Shown here in pieces: positions 1-10,100 of a DNA stretch of 64,000 nucleotides. The first letter of the stretch is position 1; every line of letters starts with the position of its first letter. The notes beneath the pieces are model-generated. The model searched no databases. It was given only the letters and a program-made list of their open reading frames with translations, and was not told where the DNA came from. This stretch comes from Rhyacichthys aspro (lineage: Eukaryota; Chordata; Actinopteri; Gobiiformes; Rhyacichthyidae): assembly GCA_036850595.1 (NCBI GenBank), contig CM072156.1, positions 15,138,326-15,202,325 of the forward strand, in the 5' to 3' direction. The position numbers and the translations under genes were made by a program.

Positions 1-701
1 TTGTGGTCACAGAAAACTATTGGTCACACATATTTTTAACATTAAAAAAACATTTTGTCTGTGTATTGAGTAAGTACAACTTTCAGATAAATGTATGTGC
101 AGCTGCAGCACAAATTAAAAATGTTTAATTTAAAATGCACCACATCTGAGTCCAAACTGCACCAACTAGATAACTGTCAATAAACTGATGATGGATAATC
201 ATAGACTAGCAACGCATTAACATCTAGCTTTTAGGAACAAAGAGGGGACAAATACAGGACAGATTTGTCGTTTGGGCTTATAACTTGGCCCACTGTTAAA
301 GTTATGGTTGGAGAATCCATTATCAGCTGATAGCAGCTGTGTTAATACATTTTTCTCCATTTAATAAAGGCTAAGTCTGCTTTTATGCATCTCTTAAAAA
401 TTTGACGGACCATGCAGAGAAAAAGCAAACTTTTATGTAATGTTGCTGCACTCAAGTGTGCAACACAAGGCTATAGCTTTCACACACATTTACTATTTAA
501 TCTTTTTGGCACAAAGGCGTAAGAGCACCACACACTTTATGCATTCACTGATTTACACACCAAAGCATAGGATAAATGCTCATGGCAAGGTGTTGTATTT
601 TAATAGTGAAACGGAATTTATGTTTACCATAGTTTGATTATTTATTTTGCCAGACAATTAAAGATCAAACTGGCCAAGCAAACCTTGGTTCAAACACTAA
701 C
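1..701 (-). other. piwil1 intron 5, truncated by the window edge
   Basis: AT-rich DNA lying 3' of piwil1 exon 5 in the sense of transcription. I see no exon, RNA gene or clear repeat in it. Confidence 0.7.
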
Positions 702-823
702 CTTCTGAATATGATGTTGTAAAACTGAATGCAAACTGGTGAGACCGGTGGCAGTTCGTTTGTTAGTGTTACAGTTATCTGAACCTTTTCTCCACACCTC
801 GTCTCACTGAAGAGCACAGTCTC
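702..823 (-). CDS. piwil1: piwil1 coding exon 5
   Basis: Encodes about residues 172-211, with SETRCGEKVQITVTLTNE and VCIQFYNIIFRR, both expected at this point of PIWIL1. The acceptor is TGTGTGCAG and the donor AGAAG|GTTAGT; the exon ends in phase 2. The next exon (the LKIMNLQQIG-type segment of the family) was not found in 1-701 and must lie further left. Confidence 0.9.
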
Positions 824-2557
824 CTGCACACAGAAGACATTTTATGTCCATTAATATTTGTAACATGATAGTCAACCACTTAAACTACTACTAGTACTAC
901 TACTACTGCAACCAACCAATTAAAATATTTTTGTTGGCTTTCTCTGGCCCACCAAGGTGCAGTTCTGACAGTTCTCTGACAGTTTTGCATCTTTCAATGC
1001 CATAGCCCTAGACAACTTGATTGACAGGCAAGTACCTTGCTGTGCAGCCTGTGAGGCAGAAAAAGCAGGGCTCCATCAAAACTTCGTGCTGAGCCGAGTG
1101 TTTCATCATGTTGGAAGAGGAGAGCTGATCTAAGGCGACGTGACTCCATTGGGGGTTTGAAGTCCACATGGTACTGATACAAAACCCACTGTGGACGGGA
1201 CAGAATGCGAAAAAAGTTTGCAGAGAGCTGAATTGCCCGTCCAGATGTTCCTGTGATTTAAAAGAGAAGAAAAAAAAGAATAACAAAAACAATGCTAGAT
1301 AGTTTAAATTTCATTTAAAATGGCTCAACTGTACTGAGGAAAAATGACAGACCAGACTTGGATTCTTTGACATGTTCCATAGCCTGTCTGGTGTTAATCC
1401 CTGCGTCATTGAAATCCCGACGATGACCACCACGTTCTCCAAGTTTCACTTGCTGAAAGCCACCTGAAATCTGCAGAAGAGCTAACGAAACAAAACATGC
1501 TTGTTTACAGTGTGATAAATAAGCCAACATACACCGATCAGACATAACATTACGACCAGCAGTCTAATATTGTGTTGGTCCCCTTTTAGCTGCTTAAGCA
1601 GCCCTTCAAGGCATGGGTTCCACTAGACCCCTGAAGGTGTGTTGTGGTACCTGCCACCTAGGAGCAGATCTTTCAAGTCCTGTAAGTGGCCTCCATGGAT
1701 CAGGCTTGTTTGTCCAGCACATCCCACAGATGCTTAATTGGACTGAGATCTAGAGAATTTGGAGCCGTGGTCCAGTTCTGATGTTCGTGCCTATTGTTGG
1801 GGCTTTCAGCGGTGCACAGGGTCTGCATAGGCACCCACACTGATCTGCAGCTATGCAGCCCAATAAACAAACTGAGACGCACTGAGTATTCAGATACCTT
1901 TGCGTCAACCCTTGCGTTGCCTAGCCATCACAATATGGGCCTTGTCAAACTCGCTCAGATCCTTATACTTGACCATTTTTTCCTGCTTTTAACACATCAA
2001 CTTCAAAAATAAAATATTCCCCAGCTGCCTAATATGCCCCACTCACTAAAGGGTACTATAATGAAGCGATAATAAGCAACAGGTTTTATTCTCTTCACCT
2101 GTCAATGGTCAAACTGTTATCCATGATCAGTGCATGTGCTTATTTTAAGACATTACATTTTTAGTAAATAGTATTATATTTTCCTTCTTATGACATGCAG
2201 ATAATGGTCAACAGAAACAAGAATAATTGTCTATAATTGTAAATACCTTCTTCAGTGAAAGGCCCTGGAGCACTTTTCTGCCTCCCTCTACCGACTTTTC
2301 CCTCCGAGGGTGGGGCCTCAGCAGGAGTAGCCTCTCTGGGCTGGTCCTTCAAAACAGGCCGAGTTAAGATTATAACTCTGCTAACTAATTCCACAGTCAT
2401 ACATATGGCAACGTCTTTAAAGTAAATTTAAATAATCACATATTTAATGATTGATCAATTTTACGTTAACCCACAGTCAGACACTTACTGCTCCGGGGGC
2501 CGTGGTTTCCTGACCCCGGGCCCTTCCTCGTGATCTTGCCCTTGCTCGACCAGTCAT
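702..2557 (-). CDS. piwil1: Piwi-like protein 1 (PIWIL1), 5' part, five coding exons
   Basis: PIWI-clade Argonaute that binds piRNAs and silences transposons in the germline, acting in cytoplasmic germ granules. Five exons join in phase: 2489-2557, 2247-2346, 1353-1481, 1036-1250 and 702-823, giving residues 1-211 plus two bases of the next codon. The protein starts MTGRARARSRGRARGQE, the arginine/glycine-rich tail typical of PIWIL1/Ziwi, whose arginines are methylated in the family to dock Tudor proteins. Exons 3-5 carry family-specific stretches such as ERGGHRRDF, QYHVDFKPPMESRRLRSALL and TVTLTNELPP, all in the N-terminal domain. PAZ, MID and PIWI domains (full length about 850 residues) lie left of the window, so slicer residues cannot be checked. 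No stop or frameshift was seen. It lies downstream of fzd10 on the same strand. Intron 2 holds a Tc1-like relic. Family assignment is very secure; the paralogue call (1 rather than 2) rests on the start peptide and synteny. Confidence 0.93.
1036..1250 (-). CDS. piwil1: piwil1 coding exon 4
   Basis: Encodes about residues 100-171 and contains SRPQWVLYQYHVDFKPPME and FDGALLFLP, the most recognisable N-domain stretch of PIWIL1. The acceptor is a pyrimidine tract followed by ATCACAG; the donor is AGCAAG|GTACTT. It is 215 bp and ends in phase 0. Confidence 0.93.
1353..1481 (-). CDS. piwil1: piwil1 coding exon 3
   Basis: Encodes about residues 57-99, including LLQISGGFQQVKLGERGG and the HVKESKSG block, closely matching PIWIL1 of other vertebrates. 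The acceptor is TTCGTTAG rather than the TTCTGCAG 11 bases further in, because only the former keeps phase with exon 2. The donor reads GTCTGT, with an uncommon C at +3, but the join TCT-G|GA gives the expected S-G-T-S-G sequence. Confidence 0.88.
1532..2134 (-). mobile_element. Tc1/mariner-like transposon relic, internally deleted
   Basis: Read on the minus strand, 1700-1882 still encodes transposase pieces: EHQNWTT and LDLSPIKHLWDVLDKQ, the degraded form of the Tc1 catalytic-domain motif NSPDLNPIEHLWDVLDKQ. The ends are related inverted repeats: CACCGATCAGACATAACAT on the left and, reversed, GCACTGATCATGGATAACAG on the right, next to TA as expected for Tc1 insertion. A full element of this family is about 1.5 kb; here about 0.6 kb remains. 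The reading jumps from the LWDVLDKQ segment straight to an earlier part of the gene near 1758, and again near 1900, so two internal deletions are likely. It is inactive. It lies in piwil1 intron 2, with its transposase remnant in the same orientation as the gene. Confidence 0.85.
2247..2346 (-). CDS. piwil1: piwil1 coding exon 2
   Basis: Encodes about residues 24-56, a low-complexity Pro/Glu-rich linker that includes GKVGRGRQ, the second arginine-glycine cluster of the tail. The acceptor is TTTTGAAG (weak); the donor is GAAG|GTATTT. The exon is 100 bp and ends in phase 1. This linker is poorly conserved between fish, so the 5' edge is less certain than the rest of the model. Confidence 0.75.
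2489..2557 (-). CDS. piwil1: piwil1 coding exon 1
   Basis: Encodes residues 1-23, the arginine-rich start, and ends in phase 0 before a consensus GTAAGT donor. The ATG at 2557 is preceded by A at -3. The same short opening peptide occurs in human and zebrafish PIWIL1, which fixes the start. A possible acceptor (TTTGCAG in the minus sense, near 2592) suggests that the upstream 34 bases are 5' UTR of the same exon, after a non-coding first exon that I cannot locate. Confidence 0.9.
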
Positions 2558-3000
2558 TTTCTCTCGAACTTGATTAACTCAGTTGGGATATCTGCAAATT
2601 CAGTTGGAGCTAAATCACTTTTTATGTTTACAGACTATACATTCATACAACTTCGAATGGTTATTAAGTTCACAAAGCTTTTCTACACATTGAACTGCAG
2701 GCACCTAAAAACTAGCTAATTAACACGTGGCTTAGCTGCGTGGTAAAATAAGCTAACGGTGACTAATTCCAGTGCTAGCTCTAACGACACATGGCAAATG
2801 CATGGCCAACACATTTAAAAGTTTAATATTAAATTAGCAAAGCTCGAAGCTTATAGCATTATTTATGCTGAATCAAGCCACAACTGTACACAATTTAGCA
2901 ACATAATTATTGTGTTACATCTAAATATAAACTATATGTGTATTTCGAATGAATTGTTCACTAAACCAAATATATTATTGACAACTGCTTATTAAATTTG
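2558..3000 (-). promoter_or_regulatory. piwil1 5' flank / probable promoter region
   Basis: Immediately upstream of the piwil1 ATG. It contains CAGTTG at 2580-2585 and 2601-2606 (CAACTG in the gene's sense), TAACGG at 2754-2759 and an E-box CACGTG at 2724-2729. YAACKG is the MYB core, and A-MYB is a known activator of piRNA-pathway genes in amniote testis. No TATA box was placed with confidence and the transcription start is unknown. Confidence 0.35.
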
Positions 3001-3835
3001 GATACATAAATACATACTTACACAACAAGCGAATTCCACTAATATCAGTTTAATTTTTCTGCAGGTGGTCACCAGTCCAAACTCTGACGTAAGTTTGGGG
3101 TGCGGGCCTCTTCACTCACAAAATTATTACGCGAACACCTTTAGTATCCAAATTAATTACACGTTTTCGGTTTAGGGGTAGAGATAATTATACAATGTAC
3201 ATAATATTAAAATATAAGAGCCTACTAATGTATGACAGAATGTGAAAAGAATGTCCAAACAACCCAAAGGGTAACAGGAACTATTTTTTATCGCATTGAT
3301 TTAAACAATGACCGGTTGTAAGTTTTAGTGCCACCTCAACAGCAGCCGCTAGAGGTCCCCAGAGTCCACCTGATAACCCACAGCCATCGGCAACACAACA
3401 GCCAGAGAAGTTAAGGCCCCGACTCTCAACCTGCTGAAAAATACAGTTGGGCCTGCATAAGCATTTGTTTGAGCAATAGAGCCACGGATGTGTATACAAG
3501 GATACAGGGATAAAAGGAATTTCCTCATATAAGACATGAGTTATTTTAGGGGAAAACTCTATTTTAGAATTAACCCTTTGGTATAAGGGATGTTAAGATT
3601 TAGTATTAGTTCCATATTCTACATTAAAATTATTTAAGCTTGAATGTCCAAATTCTGATCCACAGAAAAGCAAGATTTTGCCAAAATGCCATACAAAAGC
3701 ACTTTTTATATAATAAATACGATGCAGAATGCACCATTATTTTGTTTATCAGAAGTTTCTCCTCAGGTTGTTTTCTTTGTGTCTGCCAAGGACACAAAAA
3801 TCACCAGAGTTGGAGATTCACCTGTAAACAAAATA
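3001..3835. other. Intergenic, no gene recognised
   Basis: Between the piwil1 upstream region and the LINE fragment. The stretch nearest the LINE may be the untranslated 3' tail of that element, since its coding remnant reads leftwards. Short open frames at 3281-3537 (minus) match nothing I know and have no start context or splice partners. Confidence 0.5.
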
Positions 3836-4141
3836 TGTTTCTCAGATCCAGCAGCATATAGTGGGGGCGATGGAGAAATGATCTTCAGTCTTACAGCCTC
3901 CAGGAAGAAGCTGTGTTCTAGCCTCATTGTTCTGGCTTTGAGGCTGAATAGCCTTCTGTGTGAGGGGAGAGAACAGTTCTTTTGCTGGATGGTATGGATC
4001 CTTCATGATAGAAGTGGCTCTGCTCCTGCACCAGCTGATGCAAATATCCACCAGGGAAGAGTAGCTGCTGTTGGTTATTTTTTGGGCAGATTTAACCACT
4101 CTATGCACTGCCTTTCTGTATTCTCTATTCTGTTTTGGCAC
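3836..4141 (-). mobile_element. LINE retrotransposon fragment, end of ORF2
   Basis: The minus strand encodes the tail seen at the C-terminus of many fish LINE ORF2 proteins: YRKAVHRVVKSAQKI, then RATSIMKDPYHPAKELFSPL in one frame, continuing in another frame as HRRLFSLKARTMRLEHSFFL. The shift near 3955 shows a dead copy. Only the last hundred or so residues remain, as expected for a 5'-truncated insertion. The family (L2, Rex1 or a relative) cannot be decided from so short a piece. Confidence 0.6.
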
Positions 4142-7100
4142 AAGTAGAAATACATCACCAAAATAAACAGGTACATTGAAATGATTTATGATTTATCCAT
4201 TAGAAGTTTGCTGGTAAACCTGTTAGGCGGGCTTAGTCTGTAGTAACTCTGAGAAAGAAAACAGGGTAATAAATATGGACTTATTGATTAAATATTGTTT
4301 GAGATGAACACATAAAGAAAACCTGAAAATTTATTAGAATGACCATGCATCAGGTGAACACAACAACAAGCATATGTTTTAACAGCATCAGGTTCACCTT
4401 TGTAAACATTACAATGGCAATTACTTTATTTTGTAAAAAATAAAGTATACTTGCTTTAAAAGGAAATAAAAGCAGATGAAACAGTGAAGAAAAAAAGAAA
4501 AATAGTCAAATATGGTGGAGGAGAGGTTTGCAAGCTGAGCAGAGTGAGAATGAGAAAGGTGCACCCTGCAAGGGATGCTGATGAATGCGCTTCAGGCTTC
4601 AAGCTTGCCGCGCAGCCCCCAGCAGTGTGGCTTCCACGCTTACACTAATCACCCACTGCAAGATACCAAAGCCTAAAGCTCAGCAAAGGAAAACTACAAC
4701 ACACTTTGTACATCAATTTGATGGAAATGCTAAAATTTTTTACTCCCTTTACTTGTATAACATTACAAACATTGATGTCTTCATCATTGTACGAGTTTCA
4801 CTGTCATGTCATATAACCTACTAACCTCACCCACTAACTGAAACGCAAGAGATCAAAGATCAAAGACTTCATACATGAACCACTCTGTGTTTTAAGCTCT
4901 TATAATAACAAATCTGAATAACAAAGATCAACCATGATCATTAAGTGGTTTAAGAAAATTAGATTATTCTTATACCTGGTTTGGAACATAATTTGCTCTG
5001 CATCAGTGCTTTCTCCAACCTCTGAATGGACAGGGGTTTTCATATTGCATACCTGCACCATACATACCATCTCTTACACAGACTACTTGGACTAATTTAT
5101 TATGTGAAATTATATTAATATTGGACCAATGAAACAATACCCTTCTTCTGCCTCCAAATCACTGTTGGCTTTTAATCTTGCATAATATTCAGTCTGGTAA
5201 CTCTCAAACGGGTAAAGTACAACAGATTTGCATGTAATAAAAGCATAAATATACAGTCTTAGAACCACTTCTAAATTAAATAAAACTATGAAAGAATTTT
5301 CAAAATACAATAACAAAGCAACAAGTAGAAAGCAGGGCAAGTTAAACTAACAATAAAAAGCAATCTGCATACATATATACAAAGTAAAGAGAGGAAAAGA
5401 AATACCATATTATTAAAAAATATGCACAAAGGACATTTGATCGAGGTTATGCTAAACCTATAGTTTCCCAAACATACAAAGAAAAAGAAAAAACACAGAA
5501 CATTATTTGCAACTTATCTGTGCTTCCTGTAATTCTGGCTGCCAAGGACACTTTCTATTGAAGTTTTTTTTCTATTACAATTTGGCAGCTTCCTGCACAT
5601 TCAATAACAAGAACTATCTTTGACTGGTGGCCTTGACTTGTTAAAGATTAGTAGAGTACAGACAGGAAATAAGAGTAGGAAGCACAAATTTGTCCAGAGA
5701 ATACAATAAAGGTAAGTCAACGACTTAAAATGGCAATATGTACATACTGAGGCTTTTAAAGTGTTTTTTAATATGAAGTATTTTGACCTATACCTTTTAC
5801 AGTGAGGCAAATACAGCTGACAGTGTCCAGTGGAGTATAAGTCCCTTCAGAGGTAGACCCCCTCTGAGGCAGCATCAGTGGGAATGTCATGTGATCTTGG
5901 AAAAGTCAACATGGTTTGGTCCACAGCTGGTCTGCAGAAGAACTGAGAGCAGACACATAGCAACAGCCTCCTGCTGGGGGCAGCCTGCTTGCCAATCGAC
6001 AGTAAATCCACTTTGCCTTTAAATTTAAGAGTACAGTAAAGGAGGGATATTCCTGGAGTGATGTTAAACCATCTCTATTTTTAGCACTGTATATAAACAT
6101 AAAGGACATTGGATTCCTAGTCAACTGAACTAACTGAAGGTTTTGCAGCATTTTGATTGTTCCGCATTAAAAAGCACATGTTTCCCACTCAACTGAATTC
6201 CCATTGAATCTGCTGTTGGAGCCACTGCATAAAGAAAACTTTCATTTCCACAGAAGATTATGTTGCACCCTGCATCACTAAAACTTTGTGGGGATTTTAA
6301 GTTGAACTTGCAGCGGTTGTGCCATTCTTTATCCGAAGCATTGGTCTGAACAAAGGTGTAGTGAAACATCAGCAGCACAGAATCTAATAAGCACAATGTG
6401 GGAATAAAGCAGAGGGGAGTGAGCATCAAAGGCAGCCAGGCACAGCATGACTGGCATCAGTCTGAACTCCCAACCTAGGACACTCAGCATGCTCTTGAGC
6501 AATCACCCCCTTTAGACCAGTCCTGGGCAGTAATTAAAACCATCATTCCCACTGTCTTGCTATCTCATTAGCCATAGGACCTTAGGCTTTCATCTCAGCT
6601 TGTCCAAAAATATCTCAGCTCCACACCAGCAAAGATAACTCATGCATAACACAAGTCTGTGACATCTTTGAGCTGGTGTGAACTTTATTCTAAATCAAAC
6701 AAGTCTTCACGACCACTGATTACAGAACCTCTCACAGATGGCCATTCCTGGTACAAATCAGCATGTACCAGAATCTGTACAAACATATGTCCTGTGTTAC
6801 AACATTGTTTTTGGTATAATTTTGTTTTTAGCTACAAGCATCAAGGCCATGTTTGTGAGTGAAAAAGGCAGACAAATAGAAACATTTGAAGCTCCTATGC
6901 TTCCACTAACAAAGACAGGATTGGAAATGTGTGCGTATTGGTTGCAGAGGTCAGCTTTAGCACTTTGGCTGTAGATGAAAAGAAACTCCTTCCCATGTTT
7001 AATTCAGTATGGGACTCATGAAATATACGGACCCTCTGAAGTCAGTTGAAACTTTGTCTTGCTTTGTATTGTACACGAAAATGAATTTCACAACATACTG

Positions 7101-10100
7101 TTTCTGAGTGTATAGGAAAATATGTTTGGATGTGTGCAGGAAATCTCTCCGTTCATGTACATGGCAGCAGTGGTAGGCCATTCTAAAATCTAAAAACATG
7201 GATATTCTTCGTATGACTTCAGAGCATGATGTATAAGAAGTATCTAAAATTTGTAATATACAAGAAACCGACTGATAAATAGTTGCAAGGCCAAGATGCC
7301 CCACCCAAACAGGAGCAGTCACAAGCATGCCAACCACTCCTCCCTTCCTGTGTGTGAGAGCAGTGTATGTTTTTGCATTGAACTCTCCCTCTCTTGCTCT
7401 CTCTCACTCTTCTTAAGCTGTGAAAAGACTGTGATCTTTCACTGACACAAAGGCAGGGGCGAGATGAGGACAATGTCAAAACCTTTGTCAACACCCAGTC
7501 ACTCTCGCAGTTCATTGTTTATGTGTTGCTCAAAAGGGCCTTGATGCCACAAAACCCATTACAAACCAGGTCCCCATTTCCTCTACTGCGCCATTATGAG
7601 TCAGTCGAAATTAAAACCCAACCACAAGCTGGTTCTCTGCCAAATTCTAGCTAACTGACTCTCTCCCGCACTGTTTCTTTGAGAAGCCTTTGATGTTAGC
7701 AGGGGGCTTTTGCACTCGTCGTGATGGTAACGAATGATACTTTAAGCGATTCTTTTTTATCCAGCAAGCTTAATGTAAGATTAATGGGTTTGATAGTTCC
7801 CCTTGTTTATGTTTGGTTTAAACTCGAGCCATGGTCCTTGGAACCTGTTAAAAGCTAGTTAGTAATGGTTTTATTGACTGCAGTCACATTACACAATGAG
7901 CAGAAGGAGAAGAGTTTCTTGTCTACTCATCATCTTCTTCTCAGTTTTATTATCTCAACTTATGTGCCAGAGATATGCTAGTTTCCTCGTGGCTTTTCAT
8001 GTACAAGGTGTGATGCATTAGACTCAACCAGTCAATGGATTTTCTCACTGGCATCATGATTGTTCTTTGAATGAGGTTAAATTACAGTGATGCCAAAGCC
8101 GCTGATGGAAAAGCTGCTCCAACTGACGAAACATTAAATCTCCCGTTATGAAATTCTCATTTGCCTACATACCATTCAGTAACTTCACATGTGTGACATA
8201 TTAATTTATCACTTGCAGCCACAACCCATCTGACATAAACTTGGGCTTGTATAGTCAACCAAAGAAAATAATGGACTAGTCTGTGACATTGAGTAATATC
8301 ACATGAGCTGACTTTTGGGCATTTATGCTGCATTCTTTTTAGATAATTAGGTGCCTGTGGTGCATCCCCTCACTTTATATAACATGCCACGCCTTGTGCT
8401 TTTGGCTGGATCATTTTGTGTATCTTGCTGGATTTAATATACACAAATAATATGTATCCACAGCTGTTCATGTGAGCTATTTTACATCCTTCTCTCCTTA
8501 GTCACAGTGAACTGTAAACAAGCAGTAAATCAGTGCAGTCAGAGATGAAATGGAGTCCATTCAGAGCTGAAGCTGTGGTGCGTTCACTGACAGAGGACCC
8601 AGCTGTAACAACTCCAAAGTAACTTGCGCTGTCATAATATTTATTCTAAATACGCATCTTAATATATCAATTACAGATTATTTTCACTTTCTAGAAAGAA
8701 CCTAAAGATAATCAGACTAGCATATGTAACACCTATAAATCAACCGATTAGCAAGTTATTTTATTAAACAACTAGTGAAATAAGAATTCAGATGGGACGG
8801 TATGTTTTTTTTCTGTCAAGGCCCGAAGGCTATACTACTTGTCGTTTCTTTCTTGGCCCCCTTTTTCACTTTTTACTTTCTGAATATTTCTCTTTCCCTC
8901 TTGCCCCACCTTTGCTCTGTGATTTATGCCAAACCTGTGTAATTAGAGTGCCAACCACAACAGCCATCAGGTTCAGATGGGGTGAGGACCAGACATGCCC
9001 CATCACCTGAGAGCAGCCCCCTGCCAGCTCCACTGTTAAATGCAGCCGCAATTTTCCCTTCAGCCTAATCTCCTTGACATTGGCTCTAGGAACATATTTT
9101 TGTAACTACAAGACACTGCAGAGGCCTACTGCCAAACATCAGTCAATTGTTTTCCATTAGAAGATACTGTAAGGTAATGAAGAATGTATGTATGAAAGTG
9201 AATCAGATGAATTTGTGTTGACTGATTTTTCTCTCATCAGTGAGTTTGGTTGTGCTTATTTCAGTGTGGTCTATTGCTTTTAAACTGACTTATGTAGACA
9301 CTAGGAGCTCAAACTGTCTCAGGCAGTAGTTGACTTTGCAATGGTGTCTTAGTCCAGCTGTGATTTGAAATATGAATGGCTTGATGTGGACTTAGTGACC
9401 TGCAGATTCGCCACCTGACCTGACTTGGTCTCGGATACAAAACACAGTCCGGCCTCTCAGATCTCATACAGGCAGGAAATCTAACAGTTGCCATGTGTTT
9501 TGTGTATGTATAGGGATGTCCATGACGCACCAGGAATTGTCAGTGGACAGAAAGCTTTTTTGGAGGCTCCCATTGAAAAGTTACACAACAGACAGTGAGC
9601 AAGAGTGAAGCAAAGAAAGCAAAGAGGAAGAAACCGAGAATGTGGCCACATGAGTGGGACATAGTGAAGCTGAGCTGATTTGTTCACCCTGACAACCGTT
9701 CTGTGGGCGGTGGGGGCTGGGGGACCTCATGGCTTTTTGGCTTGGTACAATGAAGAAAGCCTGGCTGTCTTAACCTCGATGACATCCCTGTTGTCAGCAG
9801 GTCAAATCCTTGAATATCAATGAACTGACTCTGTGCCCCTTGAAGTGGTGTTTAAAAGTGTCCGGCTCACAGAAGGCCTCTCGCAGCAGTCACTACCAAA
9901 AGAGTGAATCAACAGGGTTAAACAATCCTGAAGTGGGTGACTAATAGAGAAAGAAACAGCTCTTAAGGACAGAGACTCTCATTTGACTTAAAGGAAAAAT
10001 GTGGTAAAGCAGTAGTATTAAAACTATGCCAGATAGGATGTGTTATTCTGGCCTGAAATATTGCCAAACATGACAGTCCATCTCTCCTGGGCCTGAGTAT

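Noticed and set aside
3281..3537. Possible extra exon upstream of piwil1
   Set aside because: Overlapping minus frames with no family match and no place in the PIWIL1 protein, whose start is fixed at 2557.
3686..4147. 153-residue plus-strand frame
   Set aside because: It overlaps the LINE tail on the opposite strand, which has clear protein resemblance; the plus frame is a shadow.
6440..6520. Possible minus-strand tRNA-derived SINE (GGTTGGGAGTTC resembling box B)
   Set aside because: No convincing box A or tail; too degraded to call.
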